A stretch of DNA of 64,000 bases from Rhizobium sp. SSA_523 (lineage in GTDB: Bacteria; Pseudomonadota; Alphaproteobacteria; Rhizobiales; Rhizobiaceae), in contig NZ_CP129382.1 in assembly GCF_030435705.1 (NCBI RefSeq), positions 434,001 through 498,000 on the forward strand, given 5' to 3'. The position numbers were made by a program, and so were the translations under genes. The notes beneath the pieces were generated by a model, which searched no databases, was not told the origin of the DNA, and saw only the letters and a list, made by a program, of their open reading frames with translations. Positions 45,994 through 55,426 of the stretch are shown piece after piece (position 1 is the first letter of the stretch; every line of letters begins with the position of its first letter).

Positions 45994-48246
45994 ATGTCGG
46001 GCGTAAGCAGTCATCAGGATGCGGATATCGATATCGGACAGCTCTTCGCTGCCATCTGGGAACGTCGCACCTCCATCCTGACGACAACGGCCGTTGCCGC
46101 CGTGCTTGCCTTTGTCGGCTCCAGCCTGATGACGCCGGATTACAAGGCGGAAACGCGGCTCCTGATCGAAACCCGCGACACCAACCTGACCGGCAGTGCG
46201 TCGCAGGACGGCAATGAGCAGGTACTCGATCAATATAATATCGTCAGCCAGGCGCAGATCCTGCAGTCGGCGGACCTGATCCGTCAGGTTGCGCGCGACC
46301 TGAAGCTCTCGGACCTGAAGGAATTCGATCCGGATGCCCATGCGCTTCTGCCCGATCCCCTCGTGCTGATGGGGCTGAAGCAGGATCCGATGGACCTGCC
46401 GCCGGAGGACCGGGTCATCAAGGCATTCCGCGAGAAGCTGCAGGTTTTCCCCGTCGAAGGCTCGCGCGTGATCGCCATCGAAATGGCCTCTGAGGATCCG
46501 AAACTCGCCGCAGCCATCCCCAACAAGATGGCGGAAGTCTACCTGTCGACACAGAGCGGCGTGAAGCTGGATACGCATTCGGAGACGACGCGCTGGCTCG
46601 AACCCGAAATCGCGGGCTTGCGCGAACGCGTCCGCGAGGCAGAGAAGAAGGTCGCCGATTATCGCACCACGGCCGGGCTTTTCCAGTCGGGGGAGAATAC
46701 GAGTTTTTCCTCGCAGCAGCTGAACGACATATCGCAGGAACTGGCACGCGTGCGTGCCGAGCGTGCCAATGCCGAAGCGCGTGCCCAGAATGTCAGCGCC
46801 GCCTTGAAGGCCGGCACCGGCTTCGACACGCTGTCGGACGTGGTCAGCTCCTCCGTCGTGCAGCGCCTGAAGGATACCGAGGCAAATATCCAGGCGGAAG
46901 TCTCGCAGGCCTCCATCTCGTTGATGGAAGGGCATCCGCGCCTCAAGGGCCTTCGTGCGCAACTGTCCGGCATTCGCCAGCAGATCGAAGCGGAGACCCG
47001 CAAGATCCTGGCGAGCCTGGAAAACGAAGCCGGCGTGGCGCGGCTGCGCGAACAGCAGCTGATGCAGCAGCTGAACGGCGTCAAGGCCGATTCGGCCCGC
47101 GCCGGCGAAGACGAAGTGGGGCTGCGCGATCTGGAACGCGAGGCGGCTGCCCAGCGCCAGCTTCTGGAAACCTACCTGGCCCGCTATCGCGAGGCGGCAT
47201 CGCGGGTGGATCCGAATTCCAGCCCGGCCGATGCCCGCGTCGTATCCACCGCCATCGAACCGGTGGAGCCCTATTTCCCGAAGATCATTCCGATCACCAT
47301 CGTCGTCGCGCTGGCGGCCTTCCTCTTCTATTGCATCGGCATCATCGTGCTTGCCTTGTTTACGGGTCGCGGACTTCGCCCCGTCGAGAGCGAGCATGAC
47401 TATGACCGTCGAACGGATGCACGCCTGGCGGCCCTGCAGGAGCAGCGGCGGATGGCGCCGGCAAGTGAGCTGGACAGCCAGCCGGACAGAGAGCGGGGCC
47501 GGGCGGCCGACAATCCGCAGGACGATGAATTCGCGGCCTCTGCCGATCGGGATCTCGCCGCACTGACGCCGGCGACCGCGCCGCAGCACGAAGCGCAGGA
47601 TCCCGCTGAAGACCAGCAGGACGACAGGCTGGAGATCGTGGCAGGCGAATCGGTTGCGCTCAGCCTCGAAGCGGTGCGCGACTACCTGCTGCGGCGCAAT
47701 TCGCCACTGGCGATTGCCGTCTCGCCGACCGGCGACGAAGGATCGACCGCCACCGTGCTGCTGGCCCGGGAAATTGCGGAGGCCGGCCGGACGGTCGTCC
47801 TGGTCGACATGACAGGCTCGGGCTGCCCGACCCGGCTCATGGCCGAGAGCAGCCGCCTTCCGGGCATTACCGATCTTCTGTGCGGCACCACACCCTTCGG
47901 AGAGACGATCCACCCGGATCGCCTGTCGGAAGCCCACATCATCCCACAGGGCAATGCCGATGCCGAGCAGGCCATGCGCGGCGCCGATCGCCTGACGATG
48001 ATCCTCGACGCGCTGACCGGCGCCTATGATCTGGTTCTGGTCGAATGCGGTCAGGCCGATGCGCGCGGATTGGGGCGTCTGACGCGCGGGGAGGCCGCAG
48101 AGCTCATCCTCTCCATGCCGCAGGCGGATGCCGAGGGGGTCAATGAGCATCTCCAGGCCTTCGAAGCCGCCGGACATCCCGAACCGCTGGTCATGTCGGC
48201 ACAGATCGATGGGCGGCCGAGCCGCAGCGGACGCTACGCCGCCTGA
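45994..48246 (+). CDS. Wzc/GumC-like polysaccharide co-polymerase with degenerate kinase-like domain
   Basis: This 750-residue inner-membrane protein is of Wzz/Wzc type. It has an N-terminal helix (ILTTTAVAAVLAFVGSSL), a long periplasmic coiled-coil segment (~185-400) and a second helix (IIPITIVVALAAFLFYCIGI). A disordered cytoplasmic linker leads to a P-loop kinase-like domain (~560-745). The Walker A site reads SPTGDEGSTA (Gly580-Thr585) with no Lys. Walker A' keeps an Asp (VLVDMTG, Asp605), but the Walker B Asp is Glu684 (LVECGQ). No C-terminal tyrosine cluster exists. It is probably a kinase-dead regulator of chain length. The ATG at 45994 has GGAG seven bases upstream; 45976 is an alternative. 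Confidence 0.88.
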   Translation: MSGVSSHQDADIDIGQLFAAIWERRTSILTTTAVAAVLAFVGSSLMTPDYKAETRLLIETRDTNLTGSASQDGNEQVLDQYNIVSQAQILQSADLIRQVARDLKLSDLKEFDPDAHALLPDPLVLMGLKQDPMDLPPEDRVIKAFREKLQVFPVEGSRVIAIEMASEDPKLAAAIPNKMAEVYLSTQSGVKLDTHSETTRWLEPEIAGLRERVREAEKKVADYRTTAGLFQSGENTSFSSQQLNDISQELARVRAERANAEARAQNVSAALKAGTGFDTLSDVVSSSVVQRLKDTEANIQAEVSQASISLMEGHPRLKGLRAQLSGIRQQIEAETRKILASLENEAGVARLREQQLMQQLNGVKADSARAGEDEVGLRDLEREAAAQRQLLETYLARYREAASRVDPNSSPADARVVSTAIEPVEPYFPKIIPITIVVALAAFLFYCIGIIVLALFTGRGLRPVESEHDYDRRTDARLAALQEQRRMAPASELDSQPDRERGRAADNPQDDEFAASADRDLAALTPATAPQHEAQDPAEDQQDDRLEIVAGESVALSLEAVRDYLLRRNSPLAIAVSPTGDEGSTATVLLAREIAEAGRTVVLVDMTGSGCPTRLMAESSRLPGITDLLCGTTPFGETIHPDRLSEAHIIPQGNADAEQAMRGADRLTMILDALTGAYDLVLVECGQADARGLGRLTRGEAAELILSMPQADAEGVNEHLQAFEAAGHPEPLVMSAQIDGRPSRSGRYAA

Positions 48247-48256
48247 CGAGCATGCT

Positions 48257-48346
48257 AGAGCAGGTCCAGCAAAACTGCGTCAGCGGTTTTGCGTCCGGAC
48301 TGCGTAAAAAACAAAGGGATAGAGCATTTCAGGTGATCACGTTTTG
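48257..48346 (-). repeat. Dispersed intergenic repeat family A, copy 2
   Basis: Read on the minus strand, this element repeats GATCACCTGAAATGCTCTAT, a CTTTGTTTTTTACG tract, and GCTGGACCTGCTCT, as in 39211-39297. It sits between the convergent ends of the Wzc-like and acyltransferase genes. Confidence 0.85.
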
Positions 48347-48366
48347 ACCCTTAGGCCGGGCAGGCG

Positions 48367-49650
48367 TCAGTCCGCTGTTTCCGATACCGTCTGCCGCTTC
48401 GAGCGCAGGCGCTGCACCAGACGATAGGCGAGCGGGTGACGCTTGATCCTGGCCTTTGCCTGGGTCACCGCCGAATGGCCGAGCGAGGCCATGGCGCCGA
48501 GCCTCGAGATCGGCACGACCACGTCGTAAAGCACGGTTTCAACCGGGCACCAGCTGCGCTTGTAGAGCTGGTCGCCGACCCCGAAATCGAAAAGTGCGGC
48601 CTCGCTGCGGCAGCCCTCCTCGATCATGTGCCAGAAGAGCAGTTCGCCGGGGCTGGTCTCCGGCACGATGGTCTCGTCGATCGACCCGAACTGGCAGATG
48701 ATGTGATCGCCCTTGCGGGTCAGGCCGGCAATGGCGGGAACGAGATCCTCATCGCCGGCCTTGAGGCGGATTGCCCGCAGCATCAGCGGATGGTCGAGGC
48801 CGGAAGGCCAGCCATCGAGCAGGCCGTGAAAGAACTGCCGGACAGCTGCTTCGGCAAACGCGTCCGGCAGGCCCTGAGCTCTGAAGCGGGCGGCCTTCTG
48901 CCGGAAGAAGAGGTCGAGAAGCGCATGGCTTTCGGCGTGATCGGCCGGCGTGACATAGTGATAGCCGCCGATCTCCTCCATGCGCCTTGTCTGGAGCCGG
49001 AATTTCTTGCGCCGCCGCTTCGCATTCACCTGCGCCAGGGTCTGTTCGAAGCTGGAAAGAAGCGGCAGCTGGAACGAATGATTGGCATGTTCGTGGCCGG
49101 CCAGATCGGAGAGGGCATGGCGACGCCCGCGCCAGACGCGCGGCATGGCTTCCAGCGCCACCAGGTCTACACGGCCTTTCAGCACCTCCCGCAACCCACT
49201 GGCAATATGCAGCTGCTCCTCGGCACCGGGCTGAAAGTCCTCGGCGAAGAGGCCGGTATTCAAATTGTTGTAGCGGCCGCCGGGGAACTGCGCGATGCGC
49301 AGGCCAAGCCGGCTTGAGACGGAAAGCGGCAGGAGAAAGACGGTCCGATCCAGCGTCCGGCCGCGTACGATGAGCAGGCTTCCGCCATGTGCGGCGCACC
49401 AGGTCTGGCACCAGGCAAGGCTCTGATGCGGGGAATTGTGCGGGAAAGGTTCCAGATCGCGCCAATCGGCAAGAAGGCCCTCGCTGAGGTCACAGAGCTC
49501 CACCACGCAGAATTTGCCGCCGGAGGGGGAGGGGCCGCCCTCGGAACCCCCGACAGGCAACGAACCGACCGTGGTTGCGGTGGCGGCAGTCTCGCCCGGG
49601 GGATCTGCCGCGCTGTCCGCCATCACGATCGCCGGATTGAGTTTTTGCAC
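48367..49650 (-). CDS. FemAB/GNAT-type acyltransferase of the polysaccharide cluster
   Basis: This 427-residue protein has a variable N-terminal tail (Gly/Ser/Pro-rich to ~45) and a GNAT-like acetyltransferase domain of the CelD/BcsL, BioF2-like type (PF13480). Typical stretches are HQSLAWCQTWCAAHG early on, NAKRRRKKFRLQTRRMEE in the middle, and FDFGVGDQLYKRSWCP late. This family often acylates or modifies exported polysaccharides, cellulose included. The start is the GTG at 49650, with AAAGGAG eight bases upstream. It is convergent with the Wzc-like gene, separated by repeat A, and a copy of repeat B lies just upstream of its start. Confidence 0.83.
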   Translation of the reverse strand: MQKLNPAIVMADSAADPPGETAATATTVGSLPVGGSEGGPSPSGGKFCVVELCDLSEGLLADWRDLEPFPHNSPHQSLAWCQTWCAAHGGSLLIVRGRTLDRTVFLLPLSVSSRLGLRIAQFPGGRYNNLNTGLFAEDFQPGAEEQLHIASGLREVLKGRVDLVALEAMPRVWRGRRHALSDLAGHEHANHSFQLPLLSSFEQTLAQVNAKRRRKKFRLQTRRMEEIGGYHYVTPADHAESHALLDLFFRQKAARFRAQGLPDAFAEAAVRQFFHGLLDGWPSGLDHPLMLRAIRLKAGDEDLVPAIAGLTRKGDHIICQFGSIDETIVPETSPGELLFWHMIEEGCRSEAALFDFGVGDQLYKRSWCPVETVLYDVVVPISRLGAMASLGHSAVTQAKARIKRHPLAYRLVQRLRSKRQTVSETAD

Positions 49651-49676
49651 GCCTACGCTCCTTTGCCACCGCCGGC

Positions 49677-49780
49677 TAAGCAGACTTGCATTGGCCCGCC
49701 AACGCTTCGTCCGCTTAGTTTATTGTTTTGACGCAGGTTCTGGTCGGAAAACCGTGGGACATTTTTCCGGAACCTGCTCA
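49677..49780. repeat. Dispersed intergenic repeat family B, copy 2
   Basis: This copy begins TAAGCAGACTTGCATTGGCC and ends TTTTTCCGGAACCTGCTCA, matching 16590-16700 in the same orientation with a different centre. The GCAGGTTC/GAACCTGC inverted repeat is conserved. It lies 26 bp upstream of the acyltransferase start. Confidence 0.8.
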
Positions 49781-49865
49781 GGGTAGGGCCAAGGTGCCAA
49801 CAAGCCGTTTAAGCAGGCCTCTGCGACACCCGCTCATGATAGGCTGTGGTAAACAGAGCGTGAAT

Positions 49866-50075
49866 TCAGCGAGCGCGAGGCCCTGCCATCCATTTGATGA
49901 TCAGCATAGCGGGCAGGACCCACAGAATGCCGCTGAAGCCGAAATACAGAAGATGCACCCACCAGGGCTGCTGCGAGAGCGCCAGCGTTGCGATCGTCGT
50001 GGCCAGCACGGCATAGAGCGACACCAGGACGACCAGAAGGATCGTGCCGACGAGTTTTTTCAGCCGAACCGGCAT
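49866..50075 (-). CDS. DUF2842 small membrane protein
   Basis: This 69-residue protein has two membrane helices (LVGTILLVVLVSLYAVLATT and LLYFGFSGILWVLPAMLIIK) with the family-typical loop ALSQQPWWVHL. It matches DUF2842, a small alphaproteobacterial family of unknown function. The ATG at 50075 has GGGAGG seven bases upstream, which makes it preferable to longer frames. It diverges from ctaA, whose start is 238 bp away; DUF2842 genes often sit near cytochrome oxidase assembly genes. Confidence 0.85.
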   Translation of the reverse strand: MPVRLKKLVGTILLVVLVSLYAVLATTIATLALSQQPWWVHLLYFGFSGILWVLPAMLIIKWMAGPRAR

Positions 50076-50312
50076 GCTGCGCCTCCCATTACCATTGCGG
50101 TACCATCGCGGCCGTGCCGACCGCCTGCGACCCCATCTACCACATTCGTGGACCACGACCAGTAGAACGATCGGGATCATCACCCGCAGCATGACCTGTT
50201 CTGCGGCCAGCTGCCGCGACCGCATGCCGCAAAGCCCTTGGCCTTGTTTTGCACCGGCTAATGAGGCAAATCAACGCCAGATGACAGTAATGACAAATGT
50301 CAGGAGAAGGTC

Positions 50313-51410
50313 ATGGTGGCCTCGCAGACGATCCTCGATGAAAAGCAGGTGCGCGACCGGGATGTGGAGCGCAATCGCCTGCTGCTGCGTCGCTGGCTGC
50401 AGGTTGTCATCATCACGCTTGTCTGTCTTGTGCTGGTCGGCGGCGCCACAAGGCTGACCGATAGCGGCCTGTCGATCACCGAGTGGAAGCCGATCCACGG
50501 CGTCATTCCGCCGCTCTCGGTGGCCGAATGGGAGGAAGAATTCCAGCTCTACAAGCAGATCCCTGAATATCAGCAGATCAACAGGGGCATGTCGCTGGAC
50601 GAGTTCAAGACCATTTTCTGGTGGGAATGGGCGCACCGGCTGCTGGCGCGCACCATAGGGCTGATCTTCGGCCTGCCGCTCCTGGTCTTCTGGCTGACCG
50701 GCCGGGTCGAGAAGCGCCTGCGCATGCCGCTGGTCGGGCTCTTAGCGCTGGGCGGGTTCCAGGGCTTCATCGGCTGGTGGATGGTTTCCTCGGGACTCGC
50801 CGAACGCACCGATGTCTCGCAATATCGCCTGGCCACCCATCTGACGATTGCCTGTCTTATTTTCTCCGCCTGCGTCTGGATCATGCGGGGGCTGACACCG
50901 CAGTGCGTCGATGCGCCTCCGAGCCGCCATTCGCATCTTGCCGCGGGCGGGCTGGCGGTGCTGGCTCTGATCCAGATCTATCTCGGCGCGCTGGTTGCCG
51001 GCCTGGATGCCGGCTATGCCTATAATACCTGGCCGCTGATGGATGGGGCGCTCCTTCCCGGCGATCTCTTCGTCCAGCAGCCGTGGTGGATCAATCTCTT
51101 CGAAAATCCGAAGACGGTGCAGTTCGTCCATCGCTGCGGCGCCTACCTGCTGCTCACCTTGACCTTGGTCCACATGCTGGTCTCGATCGCCCGGCGGCCC
51201 GGAACCACCCATGCCAAGGGTGCCATGCTGCTGTTTTGCCTCGTCTGTCTGCAGGCCATGATCGGCATTGCAACGCTTCTGCTGCATGTGCCGATCGAGC
51301 TCGGCCTGCTGCACCAGGCGGGTGGCCTTCTGGTTCTGGCCTTCGCCCTGAGCCACTGGCGTGGCTTCTACGGAGAATTTCGCCGCAGCGAGCCGGCGCG
51401 CGCGAGCTGA
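50313..51410 (+). CDS. ctaA: Heme A synthase (COX15/CtaA)
   Basis: This 365-residue, eight-helix membrane protein oxidises heme O to heme A for aa3-type oxidase. The Cox15 type 2 form is recognised by [20 protein letters not shown], and heme-ligand histidines in [30 protein letters not shown] and LHQAGG. The ATG follows AGGAGAAGGTC. The palindrome TGACA-AA-TGTCA at 50291-50302 lies just upstream. The last 43 nt overlap the end of the convergent APH-like gene. Confidence 0.95.
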   Translation: MVASQTILDEKQVRDRDVERNRLLLRRWLQVVIITLVCLVLVGGATRLTDSGLSITEWKPIHGVIPPLSVAEWEEEFQLYKQIPEYQQINRGMSLDEFKTIFWWEWAHRLLARTIGLIFGLPLLVFWLTGRVEKRLRMPLVGLLALGGFQGFIGWWMVSSGLAERTDVSQYRLATHLTIACLIFSACVWIMRGLTPQCVDAPPSRHSHLAAGGLAVLALIQIYLGALVAGLDAGYAYNTWPLMDGALLPGDLFVQQPWWINLFENPKTVQFVHRCGAYLLLTLTLVHMLVSIARRPGTTHAKGAMLLFCLVCLQAMIGIATLLLHVPIELGLLHQAGGLLVLAFALSHWRGFYGEFRRSEPARAS

Positions 51411-52294
51411 GAGCGGATGAAGCCGGCGACGGCCAGTCGCTCGCGAATATTGGTCACCGCGTCGGCATCATCCGGCCGCTCCAGCGACCAGGCGACCGAG
51501 AGCATGGCATGGACGCCGCCATAGCGCAGGATCCTTGCAGGGCTGCACGACCCCACAGCCGGGGCGAATGCCTGCGCAAGGGCGGTAACGCGCTCCGGGG
51601 CAAACAGATGCGGACCAGACGGATTGCCGAAGAGATTGGCCACCTCGTAGGCGGGATCGCCGATCAGCCCCTGGGGGTCGATCGCCCGCCACCGCCGATC
51701 CGCACCCTGCAGGACATTGTCGTGATGCAAATCGCCATGCAGTGGAATGCGGCGCGCCTCTGAGGCCAGAAGGTCGCGTGCTTCCTCCGTCGCCCAAAGC
51801 GCCATCTCGCGGTGCGGGCCATCCGTGCCGGCAAGCATGAAGAGGCTTCGGAAATGCCGCTCCAGCGGCACGAGATCGGCCGGCGGCGATTGACGGGAAG
51901 GGGCGTGCAGGAGCGGTAGCAGAGCGCTAAGGATCGGGGTCGCGCCCCGATCTCCCTCGCGCGCGTGCAGGTCGGCAAGGCTCGTCGCACCGGCATCCTC
52001 CAGCAGGCAGGCGTCAGCATCCTGTGCCAGCAGGCGCACCGCGCCAGAACCGTCCCGCCAAGCGAGATAGACAAAACCTGCCCGCTCATGCTGTCCCTCC
52101 GGCTTCAGGAGCTTGAGGATGGCCCCCGTACCATCCGCCCGTCCAACGCGGTAAAGGCGGCTCGTATAGGTATCTGCGAGCAGGCGTGGCGCTTTCAACT
52201 GCCAGGCGGTCAGGCGGTCACGAATCAGCAGGGGGTCTTCCTGGGGATCGCCCTGGGAAAAGTTTTGCGGACCGTTCTGGAGACCGCCTGTCAT
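51368..52294 (-). CDS. Aminoglycoside phosphotransferase-family kinase (APH(6)/hydroxyurea type)
   Basis: This 308-residue protein kinase-like enzyme resembles the APH_6_hur family. The catalytic loop is [14 protein letters not shown], and the metal-binding site is [20 protein letters not shown]. The family phosphorylates streptomycin or hydroxyurea, but chromosomal copies in environmental bacteria often have unknown small-molecule substrates, so no resistance should be assumed. The 3' end overlaps ctaA by 43 nt on the opposite strand. Its start lies 6 bp after the stop of the VOC gene, suggesting an argC-VOC-APH transcript. Confidence 0.82.
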   Translation of the reverse strand: MTGGLQNGPQNFSQGDPQEDPLLIRDRLTAWQLKAPRLLADTYTSRLYRVGRADGTGAILKLLKPEGQHERAGFVYLAWRDGSGAVRLLAQDADACLLEDAGATSLADLHAREGDRGATPILSALLPLLHAPSRQSPPADLVPLERHFRSLFMLAGTDGPHREMALWATEEARDLLASEARRIPLHGDLHHDNVLQGADRRWRAIDPQGLIGDPAYEVANLFGNPSGPHLFAPERVTALAQAFAPAVGSCSPARILRYGGVHAMLSVAWSLERPDDADAVTNIRERLAVAGFIRSQLARAGSLRRNSP

Positions 52295-52300
52295 GGCCGT

Positions 52301-52699
52301 TCACGGCGTCGCAGACGGGTGGTGGCACACGGCCTCGATATTGTGGCCATCCGGATCGAGCACGAAGGCGGCGTAATAATGGGGGTGATAGTGCACGCGA
52401 AGTCCCGGCGGACCGTTGTCGCGGCCCCCGGCGGCGATGGCCGCCGCGTAGAACGCGTCCACCGCGGCCCGGCTTTGCGCCACGAAGGCAAGATGGACGC
52501 TGCCGCGGCTGCGCCCGCCGCTGCCGATCCAGAAGGACGGTTTGCCATTCAGGCCGTAGCCCGCGCCCTCATAGGTGCCGCCGGTCTCCTGCGCCGTCAC
52601 CGCCATCACGCAGGCTGCCCCGAGCGTCGGCATCACAGCCTCGTAGAAGGCGCGGGAAACGGCAAGATCCGCGACCGAAAGACCGATATGATCCAGCAT
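52301..52699 (-). CDS. VOC-family (glyoxalase-like) protein
   Basis: This 132-residue protein has a vicinal oxygen chelate fold with two beta-alpha-beta-beta-beta units. It starts MLDHIGLSVADLAVSRAFYE (His4 is a typical metal ligand), and the second half has VHLAFVAQSRAAVDAFY and FVLDPDGHNIEAVCH, where the Glu is the usual last ligand. Members act as lyases, dioxygenases or resistance proteins; the substrate is unknown. It sits 22 bp downstream of argC in the same direction. Confidence 0.88.
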   Translation of the reverse strand: MLDHIGLSVADLAVSRAFYEAVMPTLGAACVMAVTAQETGGTYEGAGYGLNGKPSFWIGSGGRSRGSVHLAFVAQSRAAVDAFYAAAIAAGGRDNGPPGLRVHYHPHYYAAFVLDPDGHNIEAVCHHPSATP

Positions 52700-52721
52700 T
52701 CCCGCCTCCTTTGCTGCTCTG

Positions 52722-53654
52722 TCAGGCCGAGAGCATCAGGTCCATGTTCTGGACGGCCGCGCCCGAAGCGCCCTTGCCCAGATTGTCCAGCAGGGCGACG
52801 AGGTTCACATGCGCGCCGCCCTCCGATCCAAAGACGAAGAGCTTCATCGTGTCCTGACCGGCCAGTTCCTCGGCATCGATGCGCGACAGCGCAGCGCTCT
52901 CCTCGAGAGGCGTAACGCGGACGATGTCCTGGCCGGCATAATGCGAGATCAGCGCGGCGTGAATGCTCTCCAGCGTCGTTCCCGCCTTCAGATCGTCGAG
53001 GAAAAGCGGCACCTGCACGATCATGCCCTGCGGGAACCGCCCCACCGACGGCGAAAAGAGCGGCGCACGATCGAGCAGGCCGTGGATCTTCATCTCCGGC
53101 ACATGCTTGTGCTTCAGCGTCAGGCCATAGAGGAAATTATTGGCGGAGATTGCGTCCGCGCGGCCGGCATCCTCCATCTGCGCAATCATCTGCTTGCCGC
53201 CGCCCGTATAGCCGGAAACCGCATTGACCGAGACCGGATAGCCGTCCGGCAGGAGGCCCGCCGCGCGCAGCGGCCGGATCAGGCTGATTGCGCCCGTCGG
53301 ATAGCAGCCCGGATTGGCGACGCAACGGGCCGAGCGGATCTTGTCTGCCTGCGCCTTGTCCATTTCGGCAAAGCCATAGGCCCAGTCCTCCGCCACCCGA
53401 TAGGCGGTGGAAGTATCGATGATCCGCACCTTGTTATTGCCGGAGAGCATGGAGACCGCCTCCCGCGAGGCATCGTCCGGCAGGCACAGGATGGCGATAT
53501 CGGCGCTGTTGAGAAGATCCTCGCGCATGGCGGCATTGCGCCGTTCCGCTTCCGGAATGGACAGGAGCTGGACATCGCGGCGGCCGGCCATGCGGGTGCG
53601 GATCTGCAGCCCCGTGGTACCGTGTTCGCCATCGATGAAGATTTTCGCGCTCAT
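52722..53654 (-). CDS. argC: N-acetyl-gamma-glutamyl-phosphate reductase (type 2)
   Basis: This 310-residue NADPH enzyme makes N-acetylglutamate semialdehyde in arginine synthesis. The N-terminal nucleotide fold is [15 protein letters not shown], with the GxxG around residues 10-15. The catalytic cysteine is Cys117 in [11 protein letters not shown]. The ~310-residue size is the shorter ArgC type 2 of alphaproteobacteria. The SpeB-type gene lies upstream, 72 bp away in the same direction, which ties arginine synthesis to arginine-derivative breakdown. Confidence 0.95.
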   Translation of the reverse strand: MSAKIFIDGEHGTTGLQIRTRMAGRRDVQLLSIPEAERRNAAMREDLLNSADIAILCLPDDASREAVSMLSGNNKVRIIDTSTAYRVAEDWAYGFAEMDKAQADKIRSARCVANPGCYPTGAISLIRPLRAAGLLPDGYPVSVNAVSGYTGGGKQMIAQMEDAGRADAISANNFLYGLTLKHKHVPEMKIHGLLDRAPLFSPSVGRFPQGMIVQVPLFLDDLKAGTTLESIHAALISHYAGQDIVRVTPLEESAALSRIDAEELAGQDTMKLFVFGSEGGAHVNLVALLDNLGKGASGAAVQNMDLMLSA

Positions 53655-53726
53655 GTCATTTGTCCAGAAGATCAGAGGGTTGGCAGGATCGGCGGATTCA
53701 GTTTATCCGCAGCATGAATCAGTTTC

Positions 53727-54680
53727 TTAACGGGCAGCGGAAAGCCGCTCCGCCCGCAGGCCAAGCATATACATGGCGACGGTTGCACCGGCAATGGCGG
53801 TAATATCGGCATGATCATAGGCCGGCGCCACCTCCACCACATCCGAGCCGCGAATGTCGAGAGGGCCGAGCTTGCGCAGCACCGAGAGGATCCTGGCCGA
53901 GGACGGGCCGCCGGCGACAGGTGTGCCCGTTCCGGGAGCAAAGGCCGGGTCGAGGCAATCGATATCGAAGGTCAGATAGCAAGGGCGCTGGCCGACATGG
54001 TTGAGGATCGTCTGCGCGATCGCCTCGGCGCCCATATCCTCCACCTCATGGCCGAAGAGGATGCGGATGCCGAAATCCGCCGGTGCTTGCGTGCGGATGC
54101 CGATCTGGATCGAATGGCCCGCATCGATGACGCCCTCGCGCACGGCGCGGGCGACGAAGGAGCCGTGGTCGATGCGTTGTCCGTCATCATCCCAAGTGTC
54201 CTGATGGGCGTCGAAATGCACCAGTGCCAGCGGTCCGTGCTTGGCAAAATGGGCCCTGAGTAGCGGCCAGGTGACGAAATGGTCACCGCCGAGGCCGAGC
54301 AGATAGGCGCCGCCGGCGATGATCCTGGCAGCTTCCTGCTCGATCAGCGCCGGCGTCGCCTGGTGATTGCCGTAATCCAGCAGAACATCGCCGTAATCCG
54401 CCACCGCCATGCTTTCGAAAAGATCGCGGGCAAAGGGATATTGCGGATCATTGTCGAAGATCGCGGAGGCGCGGCGAATGGCCTGCGGCCCGAAGCGCGC
54501 GCCCGGACGATTGGAGACCGCCGCATCGAAGGGAATGCCGAGAATGACCGCATCGGCGTCTTCGACGGCCTTGGAAAAGGGGCGCCGCATGAAGGACAGC
54601 GCCCCGGCATAGGTCGGGTCGCTGGCGGCACCGCGCAAGCCCTTGGCCGTGAATGCATTGTCGATGGATCTGGAAGCCAT
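53727..54680 (-). CDS. speB: Agmatinase/ureohydrolase-family protein
   Basis: This 317-residue binuclear manganese ureohydrolase is of the arginase/agmatinase fold. Metal ligands are seen in LGGDHFVTW, HFDAHQDTW (Asp, His, Asp) and FDIDCLDPAFAPGTG. It splits agmatine or a related guanidino compound (guanidinobutyrate and others are possible) into amine and urea; the sequence does not decide the substrate. It lies upstream of argC in the same direction and downstream of the rpsI terminator, so it starts its own unit. Confidence 0.88.
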   Translation of the reverse strand: MASRSIDNAFTAKGLRGAASDPTYAGALSFMRRPFSKAVEDADAVILGIPFDAAVSNRPGARFGPQAIRRASAIFDNDPQYPFARDLFESMAVADYGDVLLDYGNHQATPALIEQEAARIIAGGAYLLGLGGDHFVTWPLLRAHFAKHGPLALVHFDAHQDTWDDDGQRIDHGSFVARAVREGVIDAGHSIQIGIRTQAPADFGIRILFGHEVEDMGAEAIAQTILNHVGQRPCYLTFDIDCLDPAFAPGTGTPVAGGPSSARILSVLRKLGPLDIRGSDVVEVAPAYDHADITAIAGATVAMYMLGLRAERLSAAR

Positions 54681-54900
54681 TCTTTCTGATCCCTTCTTCG
54701 AGGCGATATCTTGCCATCCATTCTAGGACCGGCAGATCTTGAAACGTCATAGGGCGCTTTCGACGCGCAGGCAAAGCCGGTTTTTGTGGGCGTTGCCATG
54801 GTCACGGCGCCGGCGCGATCGGCTGGATCCTGCGAGCCCTTCAGCCGGCCGCCCGGACCATGCCCGGCAAAGCTGGCCTTCGAAGGTTGTGTTCGCAAAC

Positions 54901-54927
54901 AAAAAAGGCGGAGCCGAAGCCCCGCCT
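54901..54927 (-). terminator. Rho-independent terminator of the rplM-rpsI operon
   Basis: On the minus strand AGGCGGGGC and GCTCCGCCT pair (one G-T) around a TTCG tetraloop and are followed by a run of T. It lies 30 bp after the rpsI stop. Confidence 0.9.
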
Positions 54928-54956
54928 GATTTCGTCGCATCCAGAGGATCCAGCGA

Positions 54957-55424
54957 TTAACGCTTGGAGAACTGGAACGAACGGCGGGCCTTGGCCTTGC
55001 CGTATTTCTTACGCTCGACAACGCGGCTGTCGCGGGTCAGGAAGCCACCCTTCTTCAGAACCGAGCGCAGGCCCGGCTCGAAGTAGGTCATGGCCTTGGA
55101 AATGCCGTGACGGACGGCACCGGCCTGGCCGGAGAGGCCGCCGCCGGCAACCGTTGCAACCACGTCGAACTGACCCGAACGGGCAGCCGCGACGATCGGC
55201 TGCTGCAGGATCATCTGCAGGACCGGACGGGCGAAATACGCCGAATAGTCCTTGCCGTTGACGATGATCTTGCCGGAACCAGCCTTGACCCAGACGCGGG
55301 CGACAGCGTTCTTGCGCTTGCCGGTTGCGTAGGAGCGGCCCTGAGCGTCAACCTTGCGCTCATGAACCGGAGCGGAAGCCTGGGCGGCCGTGCCGAGGTC
55401 CTTGAGAGAGGAAAGGTCAGCCAT
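54957..55424 (-). CDS. rpsI: 30S ribosomal protein S9
   Basis: This 155-residue ribosomal protein contacts tRNA at the P site with its basic tail (RRSFQFSKR). Family stretches are [36 protein letters not shown], and [18 protein letters not shown]. The N-terminal ~30 residues ([15 protein letters not shown]) are the extension usual in alphaproteobacteria. It follows rplM by 2 bp, the conserved operon order, and ends at a strong terminator. Confidence 0.98.
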   Translation of the reverse strand: MADLSSLKDLGTAAQASAPVHERKVDAQGRSYATGKRKNAVARVWVKAGSGKIIVNGKDYSAYFARPVLQMILQQPIVAAARSGQFDVVATVAGGGLSGQAGAVRHGISKAMTYFEPGLRSVLKKGGFLTRDSRVVERKKYGKAKARRSFQFSKR

Positions 55425-55426
55425 AA

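Noticed and set aside
45970..48177. 735-residue antisense open frame opposite the Wzc-like gene
   Set aside because: The plus-strand frame has clear Wzz/Wzc features; the antisense translation is Arg/His/Gln-rich noise.
51368..52294. Aminoglycoside resistance gene
   Set aside because: The family match is to the APH fold only; chromosomal, core-like context and lack of mobile DNA give no support for a resistance role.
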